In this document: in pieces, positions 11,706-23,619 of the stretch | Numbering within the stretch: position 1 is the first letter of the stretch | How the letters are laid out: every line of letters starts with the position of its first letter | Source: Tubulanus polymorphus | Lineage: Eukaryota; Nemertea; Palaeonemertea; Tubulaniformes; Tubulanidae | Direction: 5' to 3' | Length of the DNA: 64,000 bases | Assembly: GCF_964204645.1 (NCBI RefSeq) | Contig: NC_134025.1 | Location: 13,585,001-13,649,000 of the forward strand | The notes under the pieces: generated by a model | What the model was told of the DNA's origin: nothing | What the model saw: only the letters and a program-made list of their open reading frames with translations | Databases searched by the model: none | Made by a program: the position numbers and the translations under genes

Positions 11706-12856
11706 GATGAAAACGATGATAACATCCTTCTTGAAATCACTACCATCATCGGCATAACTAAGACGGGCTTATAAAGTGCCAATTTCTTGGTGAATGCAAC
11801 TAGCTCTGTACTAGGAGTTATCATTTGAAATCATTCAAATGATTAACTCCAAGCTCTGTAGGTGCAGATATCTATAGTTTACTACTTCTAATTGATTGTA
11901 TCATTGCATCATCTCTTAAACTATATCTATCACTCCTAAAATGGGATCATTGGATAGCCATAGGCTATACATATAAAATGAACTGGATGGAAGGTGCCTC
12001 AACTTGTGTGCACAGTCTCTGCAGCAGGCGCCTGGAGTAGAGATCCCTTCATATAGTTAAATAATAATAAAAACGCAACTTATTATATCAATTCATTATA
12101 TTATATCCCTTCATAACACTACGCCACTCGACTGGAACCATGCTCGTCGTGAAACACACAACATCTAAATAGGATGCTCAATAAAACTACTTGCTAAGAT
12201 ATTATATGTTGATGGCGTAACAAATTTGTCGGCCAATGACCTTCAATGATATGCAAGAATTATAGCAGACAACACAAGATAAACATAAAACAGTAACATC
12301 TCTCTCGGTCTTGTTTTGTAAATGTGTGTGTCACTCTAAATCATAAAACAACATTCACCAAAAAAATAATTTCAAAAGGAACATGAGGATCTCAAGAAAT
12401 AAGGAACATTGTTTCAATTATTGTATACAATGTCAAAAACTAGAGTTTCGGGTTCAACTAGCGAACAAATGTAAATAATACATATCCCCAAACCACGTAC
12501 AGTATCAACATTCCTCTTGGTTGAAAATTGCTATACAGTCATTTGGTTTCTAATAAGTTACTTCATGAAAATTGATTAATTGTTAAGATATCATTGCTCT
12601 GTATGGAATAAATACAGATATTGGTCAACCTGTACATTTTTGGAATCAAAGATGGCTATTATTAAGCCATCTTGGATTGCATCATTTCCTAGATTCGTCT
12701 TCCAATAGATGATATCATCTCACAAAAATTTAGAAACTCTAGTACAAAATATCAATTCTGACCTCAATTTCCTATACGATTGGCTATTAGCCAACAAACT
12801 AACTGCGAACCTCGACAAAAAAAATACATAATTTTCCATCATCACCAATGGTTATC

Positions 12857-12987
12857 CGTAAAAATCCCCTGGGTAAAAATCCCCTAGGTAAAATCAACTG
12901 AGTAAAAATCCCCTTGGTAAATATCCCCTAGGTAAAAATCCCCTTGGTAAAAATCCCCAATTCTCCAAAGTAGGTAAAAATCCCCCT
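12857..12987. repeat. Minisatellite of 'ggtaaaaatcccct' units
   Basis: About eight copies of a 15-16 base unit, GGTAAAAATCCCCTT with small changes, run head to tail. One interior unit has decayed to 'ggtaaaatcaactga', and a 10-base spacer precedes the last unit. Confidence 0.9.
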
Positions 12988-13186
12988 CCTTCTGAATGTA
13001 GCGTAAGTAGATACAATCGTAAGGTCAATTAATTCATATCATTGATACATATATCCAATTCATTACTGTGGAACATCATAAGGATATCATGAGTATACAA
13101 GTATATCATATAAGTATATCATCAGTATATACCATTTGAATTGAAACATACTACAAATTAACAGTGCATTATTACTTAAGTACTTA

Positions 13187-13667
13187 CGCGAGTGGTAGAC
13201 CGTCAATTTTCTGCATACGCGTATATTACGCTATTTTCATGGCAATTTTCTAAATTCTAAAGATTTTTTAGGGATTAGAATCAGATACTTAGCGTTGGGA
13301 TTGGACCTAGTCCACAAAAAATAAGAAATGTCAAGAAACTTGTCTTATCTGACCTAGAATGTTCAATCATCGAACGCTAAACATGGGACCGAGCGCAGTG
13401 TCAATCGGAGAATAGAGGATAACTGCTAGGTGACACGACTTTATTAATACAAAGATGCAGTCTTTCAATAAAAACAAGCGGTCATTTTGAACACCAAACA
13501 TCGTTGCAAATCTGATTACGCTGGAGAGACACCAAGTGCCCTCAATTCGAACATGGAAACAATCAAACAATGATTCTAATCCAAAAAAAATCTTTAGAAT
13601 TTAGAAAATTGCCATGAAAATAGCGTAATATACGCATATGCAGAAAATCATTGGTCAACCACTCGCG
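13187..13667. mobile_element. Foldback MITE with ~99-bp arms
   Basis: The left arm 13187-13285 (starting 'cgcgagtggtagacc') is the inverse of the right arm 13570-13667 (ending 'ggtcaaccactcgcg'), with only a few mismatches. The arms share 'agcgtaatatacgc' and 'ttagaaaattgccatg' in opposite orientation. The 284-bp loop carries no protein-like frame. I did not find a target duplication. Confidence 0.75.
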
Positions 13668-13770
13668 TGCGCTTTGCGCTTGACTCAACCGGTGGCCACG
13701 CTCGTATGTATGAAGATGTTTTTACGAATGCAGGATCAACAAAATCCTCAGATAAAACTTTATCTTCAGT

Positions 13771-14106
13771 GAAAAATTCTAAATTGTATCTCAAAAAATT
13801 AAAAAGTTACAGCCAATGACACAAAATTATCAAATTTTTTGAGGCAACTTCCTAAAAGTGACGTATCTTGTTTAAAATGTAACTGTGTTCAACCGTTGCA
13901 GCCGAGAAAAATGAAATAAACACCATCAGAAAATAGAAATTGTCACCTTTCTTATGATTCATAAGTTTAAATTTTGTGCCAAAAGAGGGATGGACAATAA
14001 TTAATCGCGCTAGCGGTTTTAGATTAAAAAATGTGAAAATCCGTCCAACAATGCGGGACCTGTGGGACCGCCTCAAATGGCGCCTGGATACTGGAAACTT
14101 CCCCAT
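13771..14106 (+). repeat. Dispersed repeat family R3, copy 1
   Basis: The segment from 'aaattctaaattgtatctc' to 'gcgcctggatactggaaac' is the inverse of 17885-18235. Both hold 'acaatgcgggacc', 'aaagagggatgga' and 'gtcacctttct' in corresponding order. No target duplication or coding frame is visible, so the class is unknown. Confidence 0.75.
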
Positions 14107-14109
14107 TCC

Positions 14110-14730
14110 ACGTTTTATACAAGAGATTAAGATCTTCTTGATGGGCTTTGTGATTGTGAATCAACACCAATAAACAAACTAAATCAATTACAATAAACTT
14201 AACTATACTTAGATACATTTCGAGGGAGCTACTTTGAACAATGAGTCCTGCAGAGTCTGAAATAATCCGATTGGTTCCAGTCTTATCACTCCACACTTAT
14301 GGTATTTCATCTTTTTGGAGTTTCATAAAATGTCTAAGTTTTCACTATTGTATGCTCTTTTATCTGACCCAATACACATATATTGGTTAGCACACTGTAG
14401 ATCAGCAAAATTAGTGAAATAATCAGTGTTGTTTTTATACATTCTATATAGGCTATGCGTACTGAGTAACGTGTGCTTTTGTTGATTGTCTGAAGTGACG
14501 TCATAAAACATGGTGCAGCCGTAAAAGCATCCTATGAAGCATGATTGAGTGGCTTTAATAGATCCTCAATTAGAGGCTAATAAATGAATTTTTTCCTTTT
14601 AGGCTGATCTTAGGGTGTCATACATATACAAAAGTATCATTTGGATGTCTAATCTCAGAAAGTAAAATTTATAGGACATAGGACCTTTAAATCCAAATTT
14701 TCAAATAAAAATTGACAACTCTCTACTAGA
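14110..14730. other. No recognisable feature
   Basis: AT-rich sequence. Open frames here are short or extend out of repeat R3 and lack protein-like composition. Confidence 0.4.
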
Positions 14731-14734
14731 GCAA

Positions 14735-15575
14735 GTTTTTTAAAATAATTTCCTTGGCCTTAACACTCACACAAATCTCAACTGGACACCACATATCAAT
14801 AAAACAAACAAGAAAATATCACAAATAATAGGTATTATGAACAAATCAAAACACATCCTTGATACTAAATCCCTCCTAACACTTTATCATACCTTCATCT
14901 ACCCACACCTGACCTATACTAACCTGGGGACTCTTTCGAAACAAAGCAACGAAATGATGTTAGAATCAGCACAAAATCGTATCACACAGCCTACACTGAC
15001 CCGCTTTTCAAAATCTAAAACTGGTTCACCCTTTTCATCCAACAAAGTATGAAGTCATCGCCACAATATTTTTCATCTCTTTTCACCCTCGACAGATTTT
15101 CTACACGTACACTTTCAACTCCACTAAGACACATCCAGCTTGATCACACTTATTCATCACTATCAAAACAAACTGTACCTGACATCGACTCTAAATCTAA
15201 TATTTCCAAGATTCTCATAAAAATTTGGCGAAATCTTCAACTTCCAAGCAATTCATTTTCAACCGGTAAATATTTTCTCATAAGCAAAACAAAATACATT
15301 CTCACCTCCAGCTACTCTAACTCCCATCTCTACGATAACCCCAACTGTTATAATTGTTCCTAAATCACTCTCTTCACTTATCTCATTCCCATATTTTTCA
15401 TTGTCTTTCCTTGTTTTTTTCTTTTTTTGCTTTTCAAGGGTGCTTGCTATAGCGGCCTTTTGGCCTTTGCTTGGCCCTCATAAGAAAGCCGTCTTAATTT
15501 TATTTTTTTTCTGTTTGTAAATATTCTTATAATATGCTTTCTTATGAAATAAATTGAAATTGAATTGAATTGAAC
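14735..15575 (+). pseudogene. LINE relic: C-terminal end of reverse transcriptase ORF plus 3' tail
   Basis: Translation from 14752 gives LGLNTHTNLNWTPHINK and continues through KKISQIIGIMNKSKHILD into TLYHTFIYPHLTY (about 14825-14915). This is the pattern of the region just after the polymerase domain in CR1/L2-like non-LTR retrotransposons. A frameshift follows near 15040, and the frame at 15049-15363 carries the usual end of such proteins (IWRNLQLPSNSFSTGKYF). After the stop, a 3' UTR ends at 15545-15575 in repeated 'TTGAA' units, the usual tail of this LINE type. The catalytic core is absent (5' truncation). Confidence 0.72.
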
Positions 15576-15579
15576 ATTC

Positions 15580-16125
15580 TTATGTGAAATAGCAACGCTT
15601 TTCATAAAATACATTCACATTTGTAGCCCAAAATTAACATTTTAGGAAACAAATAGGGCCACCAGTCAGCCATCTCAGATAACATTATGACTCAATTCAT
15701 GTACGGATATATAATGTCATCTCCAAGCTGGCCACTACTAGATCTTGAATACTATTATTTTCAAATCAAATAGTGTCCATGCTATCACACACCTAACATG
15801 AAAGGATTTTATCTTAAACAGTTTTGAGTAACATGAATAGTTGAATAGTCACAAACGTCAGTAGCTAAACAAGTAGCCAAATTAGCACAAATAAACACAG
15901 AATCTGTTTCAAAGTTTTTCTTGCAATGTATGCTTGGCTTAGCACCACCAACTTTTTACTGCAATCTCTGATTCAGGGATCACTAATGATTTATACAACA
16001 GACTCCTTGGATATGACCTACTCGGAATTTAAACCAACTCAAACAAAAATCAAATCATTTTCTTTTTGACCTGCTTACATATTTTCCTATCCTTAACTCG
16101 GACTTTGAATATATTTTCCATACAA
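15580..16125. other. No recognisable feature
   Basis: AT-rich sequence after the LINE tail. No supported signal. Confidence 0.4.
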
Positions 16126-16130
16126 ATTAG

Positions 16131-16233
16131 CAGTCTTCAACTTCCTACGTTTAATCTCAAAATTGTTGAACCATATGACAGCTGGATGAAACCATGGAAA
16201 CCAGGTTTTATACAGGATGGAATATGGGCGCAG
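16131..16233 (+). CDS. Candidate isolated exon, unrecognised
   Basis: This segment lies between an acceptor-like 'ccatacaaattag' and the donor 'GTAATATAA' at 16234. Read with one leading base it is open and ends in phase 0. It contains IVEPYDSWMKPWKPGF, a tryptophan- and proline-rich peptide unlike what AT-rich non-coding DNA usually gives. No family is recognised. The donor is of moderate strength and no partner exon was identified. Confidence 0.25.
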
Positions 16234-16909
16234 GTAATATAATAACTAATATGGTAAAAATTACAAATCATAACATTCTAGTTTAATTTCAGCGTGTGAG
16301 AAAAATTTCGAAGTTCAACAATTTCGGGTATTGGACACCAATAGTTTCGTCAGCTTTGATGCAATGTATACATAACATACAGAGTCAACCGATAATCTCA
16401 AGACCTATCTAGAATTTTCTTAATTCCTGAAAATATCTGTGAGAGTAAAACTAGTACAAAGTTTTTTTTGCAATACGGGACACTTCCCTAACTTTCCCAG
16501 TCTCTATTCTTATCTTTGTTGAAAAATGTCTGATACTTGGGCATGTGAATGAATCAGTACCTATCCAAGACGAGTAATTTGATACGATCAAATAAAGTTT
16601 ATTAACTATATATTATAATAAAACAATATATTCGTTCTAACTTTGTGATGTTTTTTTTTTAATTTATCACCTAGCGCTATGTGCACAAATGCTCCTATCT
16701 CCTCAAAGTACTGTTAATGCCAAACTGTGAAAAAGAGCATAATAAATATAAACAAACTTTTACTCATTTGAGATTTTTAGTGCATGTATCACTCATTCTT
16801 TATTTGACACATCATTGCTGTTACGTTCTCCTTAATCAAAGTTTTTGATCAATAAAGACGGCATCAAGAACGACATCGACGATTTAGGGGAAATTTAACA
16901 CAAACGATC

Positions 16910-17137
16910 GTGTCTATGTTGCCTTTTACGATGACTAAATCTTATAATTCTTCGCAGAATTTCTCATCAATGAATCATCATGGCGAGATGATTGGTGTAC
17001 AAATTTATGCTTTATTCATCCCCCCAAAAATCTGGCGAGAAGAGGTTCTTTACCGAGGAAGTGAGCCACTGCATGATACGGCCATAAAAACGCATATTCC
17101 TTGTGTTGATCGTTGTGCAAACTTTAACAGTAGTTGA
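16910..17137 (+). CDS. Hypothetical small ORF, unrecognised
   Basis: A 75-codon frame beginning MSMLPFTMTKSYNSSQNF with moderately protein-like composition, including KIWREEVLYRGSEPLH. No Kozak context, splice sites or homology is recognised. It lies 235 bases before another unexplained frame on the same strand. It may be chance. Confidence 0.15.
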   Translation: MSMLPFTMTKSYNSSQNFSSMNHHGEMIGVQIYALFIPPKIWREEVLYRGSEPLHDTAIKTHIPCVDRCANFNSS

Positions 17138-17371
17138 TTAAGAATCCATCAGTATACTTATTAATAGGATAATAACCAACCCATCTCATATTTGATAATT
17201 AATAGAATGATGGTATTTTACTAGGCAGTGAGCGAAAAGTATCGTGATTAAGATTTCACAATAGACACGAGAAAATACTGCAAGAGGAAGGCAAGAAGCT
17301 GATATTGACAATGTCAACAACGCAGCACCGCTTACAAGAAATAAATCAAACATGCTCCCAGTGAAATTTCG

Positions 17372-17698
17372 ATGATGTTGTATTCAAAATTCTCACAGTC
17401 ACATATTGTAGCCGGTAATCACGCAGTGCCACAATGGAAAACGGAGTACTGTCCCGAGGATATTCATCATTGTCACCATACAAAACAGACAAAATATTCC
17501 GTGAAACGTCAAGACCACCATCGGGAAAATGAACATTTACGTTTGATTAAAATGCTGAAATTACCCACCAATTCCATTCCATTGGAATCCTTGGATAAAG
17601 AGAGGATTGAAATAACCACAGTGACCCCAATTGCAGCAGGTATTTTAGCAGAGAAGCACATAGAGAAAGAAGTTTCAATTTCAAAACTTTATCCGTGA
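17372..17698 (+). CDS. Hypothetical 108-codon ORF, unrecognised
   Basis: The longest frame in this part of the window without repeat identity. The second half (IPLESLDKERIEITTV and AEKHIEKEVSISKLYP) is rich in charged residues and isoleucine, as in real proteins. The first half has a His/Cys cluster (CPEDIHHCHH). An acceptor-like 'attctcacag' lies inside at about 17390-17399, so it could instead be a terminal exon starting near SHIVAGNH. No poly(A) signal is seen soon after the stop. The function is unknown. Confidence 0.25.
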   Translation: MMLYSKFSQSHIVAGNHAVPQWKTEYCPEDIHHCHHTKQTKYSVKRQDHHRENEHLRLIKMLKLPTNSIPLESLDKERIEITTVTPIAAGILAEKHIEKEVSISKLYP

Positions 17699-17884
17699 GC
17701 AATTGAAAAGAATTGGAAATTACACAACATGCAGCTATTCAGTCATTTTGATTAATTCTATTTCATGTGATGGAAGGCAGAATATGGAAAAACCTGAAAC
17801 ACAGGGTGCACAAAAAATCCTAATAGCTATCTTTCTCTTTTATTCAATGTAATCTCAATCGTTACGAATGATTCAGTAAATTGT

Positions 17885-18235
17885 TAAGAATAGGGACGTT
17901 TCCAGTTACCAGGCGCAATTTTGAGGAGGTCCCTAAGGTCCCGCATTGTTGGACAGATTTTAACATTTTTTAAACTAAAACCTCTAGCGCGATAAATTGT
18001 CGTCCATCCCTCTTTTGGCACAAAATAAAAACTTATGCATCGTTAGAAAGGTGACAATTTCTTTTTTCTCATGGTGTTAAATTCATTTTTCTCGATTGCA
18101 ACAATCGGATACAGTTACAGTTTATAAAATATACGTTACTTCTAGGAAGGTGCTTCAAAAAAATTGGTAATTTTGTGTGATTGATTGTAACTTTTTCATG
18201 TTTTGAGATACAATTTAGAATTTCTAATAATAATA
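17885..18235 (-). repeat. Dispersed repeat family R3, copy 2 (inverted)
   Basis: Inverse copy of 13771-14106, starting 'gacgtttccagttacc' and ending 'tacaatttagaatttc'. It keeps 'gtcccgcattgttggac' and 'ccatccctcttttggcac'. The two copies, 3.8 kb apart in opposite orientation, could pair. Confidence 0.75.
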
Positions 18236-18309
18236 AAATCATATGCTACAAATGACAAAATATGCTTAGTAACCAATATATATACATGTAAATACCACAT
18301 TATTCCGTT

Positions 18310-18430
18310 ATTCAACACATTCTGGTGAACATATACAGAAACCGATGATTTTGAAACTCACCAAAATCAGGACCATGTCACCAGCTACAAATTTCCATTT
18401 GATTGTAGTTAAAAATATGCATAGGTACCA
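18310..18430 (+). repeat. Dispersed repeat family R2, partial copy
   Basis: Contains 'ctggtgaacatatacagaaacc', 'ttgaaactcaccaaaatc' and 'aaatatgcataggtacca' in the order seen at 63730-63880. Only the second half of the unit is kept. Confidence 0.6.
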
Positions 18431-18439
18431 ATACAAGAG

Positions 18440-21030
18440 GTCCATTGACATTGGGACATTGTTCATTAGAAAATCGATGAACAAGAGCCCCAGGATGAGG
18501 GACTTCACTTCTTTAGTGATCAAGCATAATTGTCATGATTTTTCTAACTAAATAAGATTGAATTGAAAATGAATTTGACTGAATCAAATTAAATTGAATT
18601 TGTGAAGAGCCAATAGATTTGATCGATTCATAGATATTTTTGTGACGTGACGATTTGAAATTCATTTATAGAACCAGGAGGGTATGATTATAATGAATAA
18701 TATCATAAATTTACGTGTTTGTATAAAAAAATCTCCTGATAGGCAGGGTAAAATTATTTCGTTAATGTGACAATCCAAACAATTAATTAACATAATTCCA
18801 CATGAATTAATTCATCACCAAAATCCAATGAGAGCAATGTTGGAATTTTCCTCCAGTGAGATGTGTCCCTGGATACTACTAACAATTGTAAAATATCAAA
18901 CCTGCTGATATTTTCCTGGAAAAACCTTGCAATCTATAAATCGACTGATGAGCCTGACACTGCCTGACACCAATTACATAAGTTGACTGATCAAAGTATA
19001 CCCTTCAATACCCTTCACAAATTTCAATGGAAAAAAGCAAACCGTTAGAAAGCTACAAGTCTCAGAATTCAGGCCAAACTTGACTGTGTTGGGTAAAAAT
19101 AGATTTCAGGATGGTGATTTTGTATCCGATGGACCAATTTTTTGTGATGATGGGCCCTATGAATATATACATATACACATGAAACATCAAGATAACTGAT
19201 TGAAGCATCAATTTCCCTTGAAAACTTCAGAGGCCCAGAGGAGCACGACGACCAGCATTTTGTATTCACTTATCATGAAATGATACAATTTATGGGTTAT
19301 AATTGACAAAAAACAGTCTGCTTCAATCAAGTTTACACAGTTACAATTGTGTTTTTCTAATCAATAATAATTATTTCCTTAGAATAAAATAACACCCATA
19401 TACTGAAATACACACATAGAAAACAGCGCTGAAACTCGGAATGAAAATCAATGCACAGCAGTTAAATAGCCATGGATGAAAACTAGGTAACATTTCTCAA
19501 AATTCTTAAGTTCAAAGTTCAGTATACCCTGATTTTTTAAGCGCGAGGCAAAAACTGAACACCGATGTTTATATTTATCTCATGTCGCATTTTTGCTAAT
19601 TCCATCTATGGACTAATGAAATATGATAAAACATGCATACATAGTTTTCAAAAAGATGAAAATGACCCAACAATACCAGACAAAAAAGTACCCTAACAAA
19701 ATGGCGGCTAGCAACTGTAAAATGGTTTATTGTCTCATGCACTGAATAAGACTTAAAAGTGGTAACAACCAATCAGATTTTTTTTCTAATTTCATGAAAA
19801 GCTGTTAAGGTTTAAGTAATCAAATATGTCCATAGATGGCTGCCCATATTTGACAGCTGATAACCTCTGTTTTCAATAGGGCTGGACATCTCACCTCCTT
19901 CAATCAATCAATCAAGAATTGCAGGAAGTATTGTGATAACAAGGTTTCAAGGGGATGACGGATGTCAGATGGAACGCATCAGATGGCACGACGAAAATAA
20001 GAAGTCTCTACCCATGTGGAAGACATAATAACTGTATCCTGGTAACTTGAAAATACCATGTATCCTGGATGACCAAGTTATGTTTTGCTAAATATTCTAT
20101 GATCTGTTTCATATTAACAAATAAATCATTGAGGGTTGTATGTTAATCTCAGTACCGGTATATAAATGTTCATTGTTATTGCTTGAAGTAATCAATTAAG
20201 TGTCTTAATAATACAGATTTCTAATCCATTAACCCAAAGGAAGACATATAGTGATATTTCTCTTTTGAAAGGCATATGGGATAGATCGAAGAAAACTGCG
20301 CGATTGTTCAGAAATTATCACATTCAAGCACGGGTGCATATCCAAGCATAAGTGATGCCGTAAATGCGAAGAAGATCATCACAGAATCAGAAATTTCTCA
20401 TCGTTTTGTTTTTTTGTGATACACTCGTCCACAAGATTCTTGATGGATTATAGCTGACATCACGATATATTTCAACACAAAAAAAAAGATCGCTAAACAT
20501 GCGATAACACGAATCTTCTTAAAACGACTCACTGGCGGATCTGTGAATGACACTTTTCTGATTATTTTCTCGCTGATATAATCTTAAGCACCTTTCCATA
20601 CATGATGCCTTAGACATAAGAAATGATTCAGAAACATGATAAATCATTGAAACAAGTGCTGAAGTGACATAATCGGACTAAGAAAAAAATTTTATGACAC
20701 ACATATGTCAATACTTTTCATCTTTAGCTATGCAATTTCCCTATGATGTAGCTTGCGTTCACGTTACCCCAATAACTATTTGATCAGAAAATTTTTTTGA
20801 TGGCAAAGATGACATCATATGAGACTGTCTGTTAAATCACCAATGTACCAATGAAGCATCCATAGGGACCAATTGATCATTACAAGAAGCTTTCATACAA
20901 TTAACCGGGCTTGTTTCTATCTATTCATTCTATCAGCATTAACTGACTAAACTTCTATTTTTTTCCTGGATATTTGTACTGTTTTCGATCAAATCAATCC
21001 GAAAAAACCAGAGTCTACCTCAATTCCCCT
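18440..21030. other. No recognisable feature
   Basis: AT-rich sequence. 18550-18605 has several 'aattgaatt'-type repeats, perhaps the worn tail of a LINE. Nothing else is supported. Confidence 0.4.
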
Positions 21031-21034
21031 TTAG

Positions 21035-21099
21035 GCGGTGAGCTCGGGCTGCAATACGATGGATACCAACAACAACTGAGAAGATACCGAGATCAGATT
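21035..21099 (+). CDS. Candidate isolated exon, unrecognised
   Basis: A pyrimidine-rich acceptor 'ctcaattcccctttag' precedes 65 bases that read open with two leading bases. They end exactly at a strong donor 'GTAAGTGGG' (21100). The peptide is GELGLQYDGYQQQLRRYRDQ followed by I, with charged and glutamine-rich character. The other two frames are stopped. Both splice sites are good for so short a segment, but homology and partner exons were not found. Confidence 0.3.
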
Positions 21100-21925
21100 G
21101 TAAGTGGGCTTTTGTCGGCTGCACTTGATTTCCAGCAACTGAGCACGAATAGCTGGATGATCTACTGCTAGCTGCTTTACTGTGATAATATCTGCCAGGA
21201 TTATTGGGAACTATATTGACCTTTACGGATTGATCATATTAATTATAGATGACCTAGCATATTGAATACAGCGGCTTGTGCAAAACTAATGAGCAATTCA
21301 TTTCATATTAGTTTAAATCAAAGCATACATTTCAAGTGAAAATCTAAAAAAACATACATAAATGTATGACTTTAGGAGTTCTGAATAGTAAATTATTTTC
21401 TGTCTCAGTTCTACGTAATCCCATAACTCATTGCAATGGGATTAAAGTAACTTTTCAAGAAGATTTGTTTTGTATTATTAAATAAGTTTTTAGCCCCAGA
21501 ACATCAGATTTTTCAATTCATTGCCTTTGAACATGAGCATTTTAAAAAGTATGAACACTATGTGGTCCACAGGCTCCAGTCTCTATGGGCATACGGGATC
21601 TTGAGTAACTAGAAAATGGCCGTCACCCCGGTATGTTAAAACTTTAGTATATCTATAGGTTTATTTCATGGACTTAGAACATCACAACTGCCAAGTTCCA
21701 AGAAAATTGCAAGTCATTTATAAAGCCAATAAGAAATTCAAGATGTCCAACACCATGTCGGACATTGAAAAAGAGTCTAAAACTTGATTTTTAATAGGCG
21801 AACCTACAATTCAATCACCAGACCTACTACAATTTATCTGTTAAGTTTTAAGGAAATTGCACATTATTTGAAATGTGTAGAGCTCCAAGAAGAAATTAAA
21901 GATGTCCACCTACCTACCAAATTTA
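21100..21925. other. Weak repeat remains only
   Basis: Apart from a stretch near 21540-21620 reminiscent of the 'aaaatggccgtcacc' repeats elsewhere, I see nothing identifiable. Confidence 0.35.
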
Positions 21926-21927
21926 AA

Positions 21928-22985
21928 ATAAATTGTCCATGGGCAAAGTGTGGTTTACCTTGAAAGCTAGAGGTTGTTTGGTTGTTAAGGGCATTGCTTG
22001 AAAAATCTTTTTAATTTGTGTATTCATAGTTCTAGAAGTTTATATTGTATTTTATTTTTCTTAAAGAATTATTTTGTAGTCAAATAAGACCAAAGATAAA
22101 CATTTGTTTATGGTCAACATCCAAAATTTTGTAGGGTACAGGTAGGCGCGGCAAGGAAACTATTTTATATTTTCAAAAAACTATTCTTCACAATATGAAA
22201 AAACATTCAAATAAAATTCATATGATGTCACATATCAGAGGGTGGCTGAATATTGAGTCTTGGAAACCAAACCTCTTCCAATGTATGGCCGTGGAAGCTA
22301 AAATACCAGGGCGTAGTATTAGATTTTAAAACCTGGAATTTACCACTACAATATTCAGACCTCGACCTATACCTATAGTTTGCTGCTTAGTATTTTCAGG
22401 TCACAAGAAATTACAATTTATTACAAATTCTATCAAACAGAAAACACGAAGCTCATCTTCTGCTACGAAGATTATTCAGCCTGTTATCATACCGAACGTG
22501 CACACGCCAAGCAGCGTTACAGCATCACCATATAGTAGTCTGTATGAGCGTGTGTTTGTGTGTGATAGTCTAATGTTTAGCACTCCCGCGCACGTGGAGG
22601 CCTTGTGTAGTGAACGTTCGCTTCACTTCAATCTCAATCAACACAATCACCGGATATCAAAATGAAACAATATCTATGGCGATATGGGAAATAGTAATGA
22701 GCATTTAAAATTTGCACATATACGGCACCTCGTCCAATGAAACGTTCGCCATTGATGGCTTTTCCCATAATTATTTTAGTAGCGCCGGAATTCCCCGTAT
22801 ATCCCAAAAACAGCCAATCACATTCGCTCATAGAGACGACGCCCCCCCAATCGAGGTCATTGCAATTTTATACGCGAGAGCTAAGAATTTTCCCGCCAAA
22901 ACAGTTTTTCGTCGAATTTAAACAAAGTTGACCATGTCATCGATGGATTTTCGTCATGTCTTCAATCGCATCGATTATACGTTGT
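21928..22985. repeat. 1-kb duplicated unit D, copy 1 (E2F and CCAAT motifs)
   Basis: From 'aattgtccatgggcaaagtg' to 'ttcaatcgcatcgattatac' this matches 31766-32822 on the same strand almost continuously. It includes 'ctagaggttgtttgg', 'gatgtcacatatcagaggg', 'gtgcacacgccaagcagcg' and 'gtgaacgttcgcttcac'. Near the right end are a CCAATCA (22813-22819) and a full E2F-type site TTTTCCCGCCAAAA (22888-22901). Both are kept in the other copy. No transposon ends are visible and no long frame is shared, so the unit could be a duplicated promoter region or an unclassified element. Confidence 0.75.
22888..22901. promoter_or_regulatory. E2F-type site in duplicated unit D, copy 1
   Basis: TTTTCCCGCCAAAA contains the palindromic E2F/DP consensus TTTCCCGCCAAA. 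It lies about 70 bases from a CCAATCA box and a short 'ttttatac' TATA-like stretch. Cell-cycle promoters combine these elements. Binding is inferred from the motif only. Confidence 0.4.
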
Positions 22986-23008
22986 TTAACCCAAGAACCA
23001 ATGAAAAC

Positions 23009-23574
23009 AAGAGCCCCAAGGGGTACTATGGCCAGCCTGTCAGCTTTTCATAAAATGGCAAATGAAGCATTCTGTGGGTTAAATTTGTCCAAATACACTC
23101 CCAGCTCAATAGACTAGTCAATCCCAGGCTAATAATTTACACAATTCAATCGTGCTTTTATAAGTAGCACAGACAGCGACTGGAGCTGGCAGGAACAAAT
23201 ACCTCAGATAAATCTTTACCTTTGGTCTTAGTGATTTGAATGCAGAATAGAATTGAATTTTCTGAAATTTGCTCGATAAAACAAGATTGAATTGGATTTG
23301 CTGTTTAACCTTGTTCAATAGAGTAAAATTGAATTGGATTTGATATTTTTTTGCAGAATAAAATTTGATTGAATTGGCAGTTTGAGCACATGGCTTATTA
23401 GCATATCAAGGTCATCCATCCGATTTGAGAAAAAGCTATTTTTTCCGGACTTTGCACAAATGTCAATGATATTTTCCGTAGTGCAAATAAAAATATTCCT
23501 CCCAAAAACCAAATCAACTAAAGATTTCACAGAAATCGATATTGAAATACAATTTTAGATCTTAAAATAAAACC
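23009..23574 (+). repeat. Dispersed repeat family R1, copy 2
   Basis: From 'aagagccccaaggggtac' to 'cttaaaataaaaccc' this is colinear with 57119-57724. Shared blocks are 'ggccagcctgtcag', 'aaatacactc', 'gaattggattttctg'-type runs and 'aatattcctcccaaaaacc'. It starts immediately after duplicated unit D. Apparent 65-71 codon frames on the minus strand (about 23118-23530) recur in the 57-kb copy and reflect the repeat, not a gene. Confidence 0.75.
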
Positions 23575-23619
23575 CTATTTAAAAATTTATAGAAGTCGAC
23601 GGTTAAAAGCCTACTGATA

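Noticed and set aside
23118-23530. Minus-strand frames of 66-71 codons (with KSLVDLVFGRN)
   Set aside because: The same frames recur at 57218-57682 inside repeat R1 with different breaks. They are repeat sequence, not a conserved gene.
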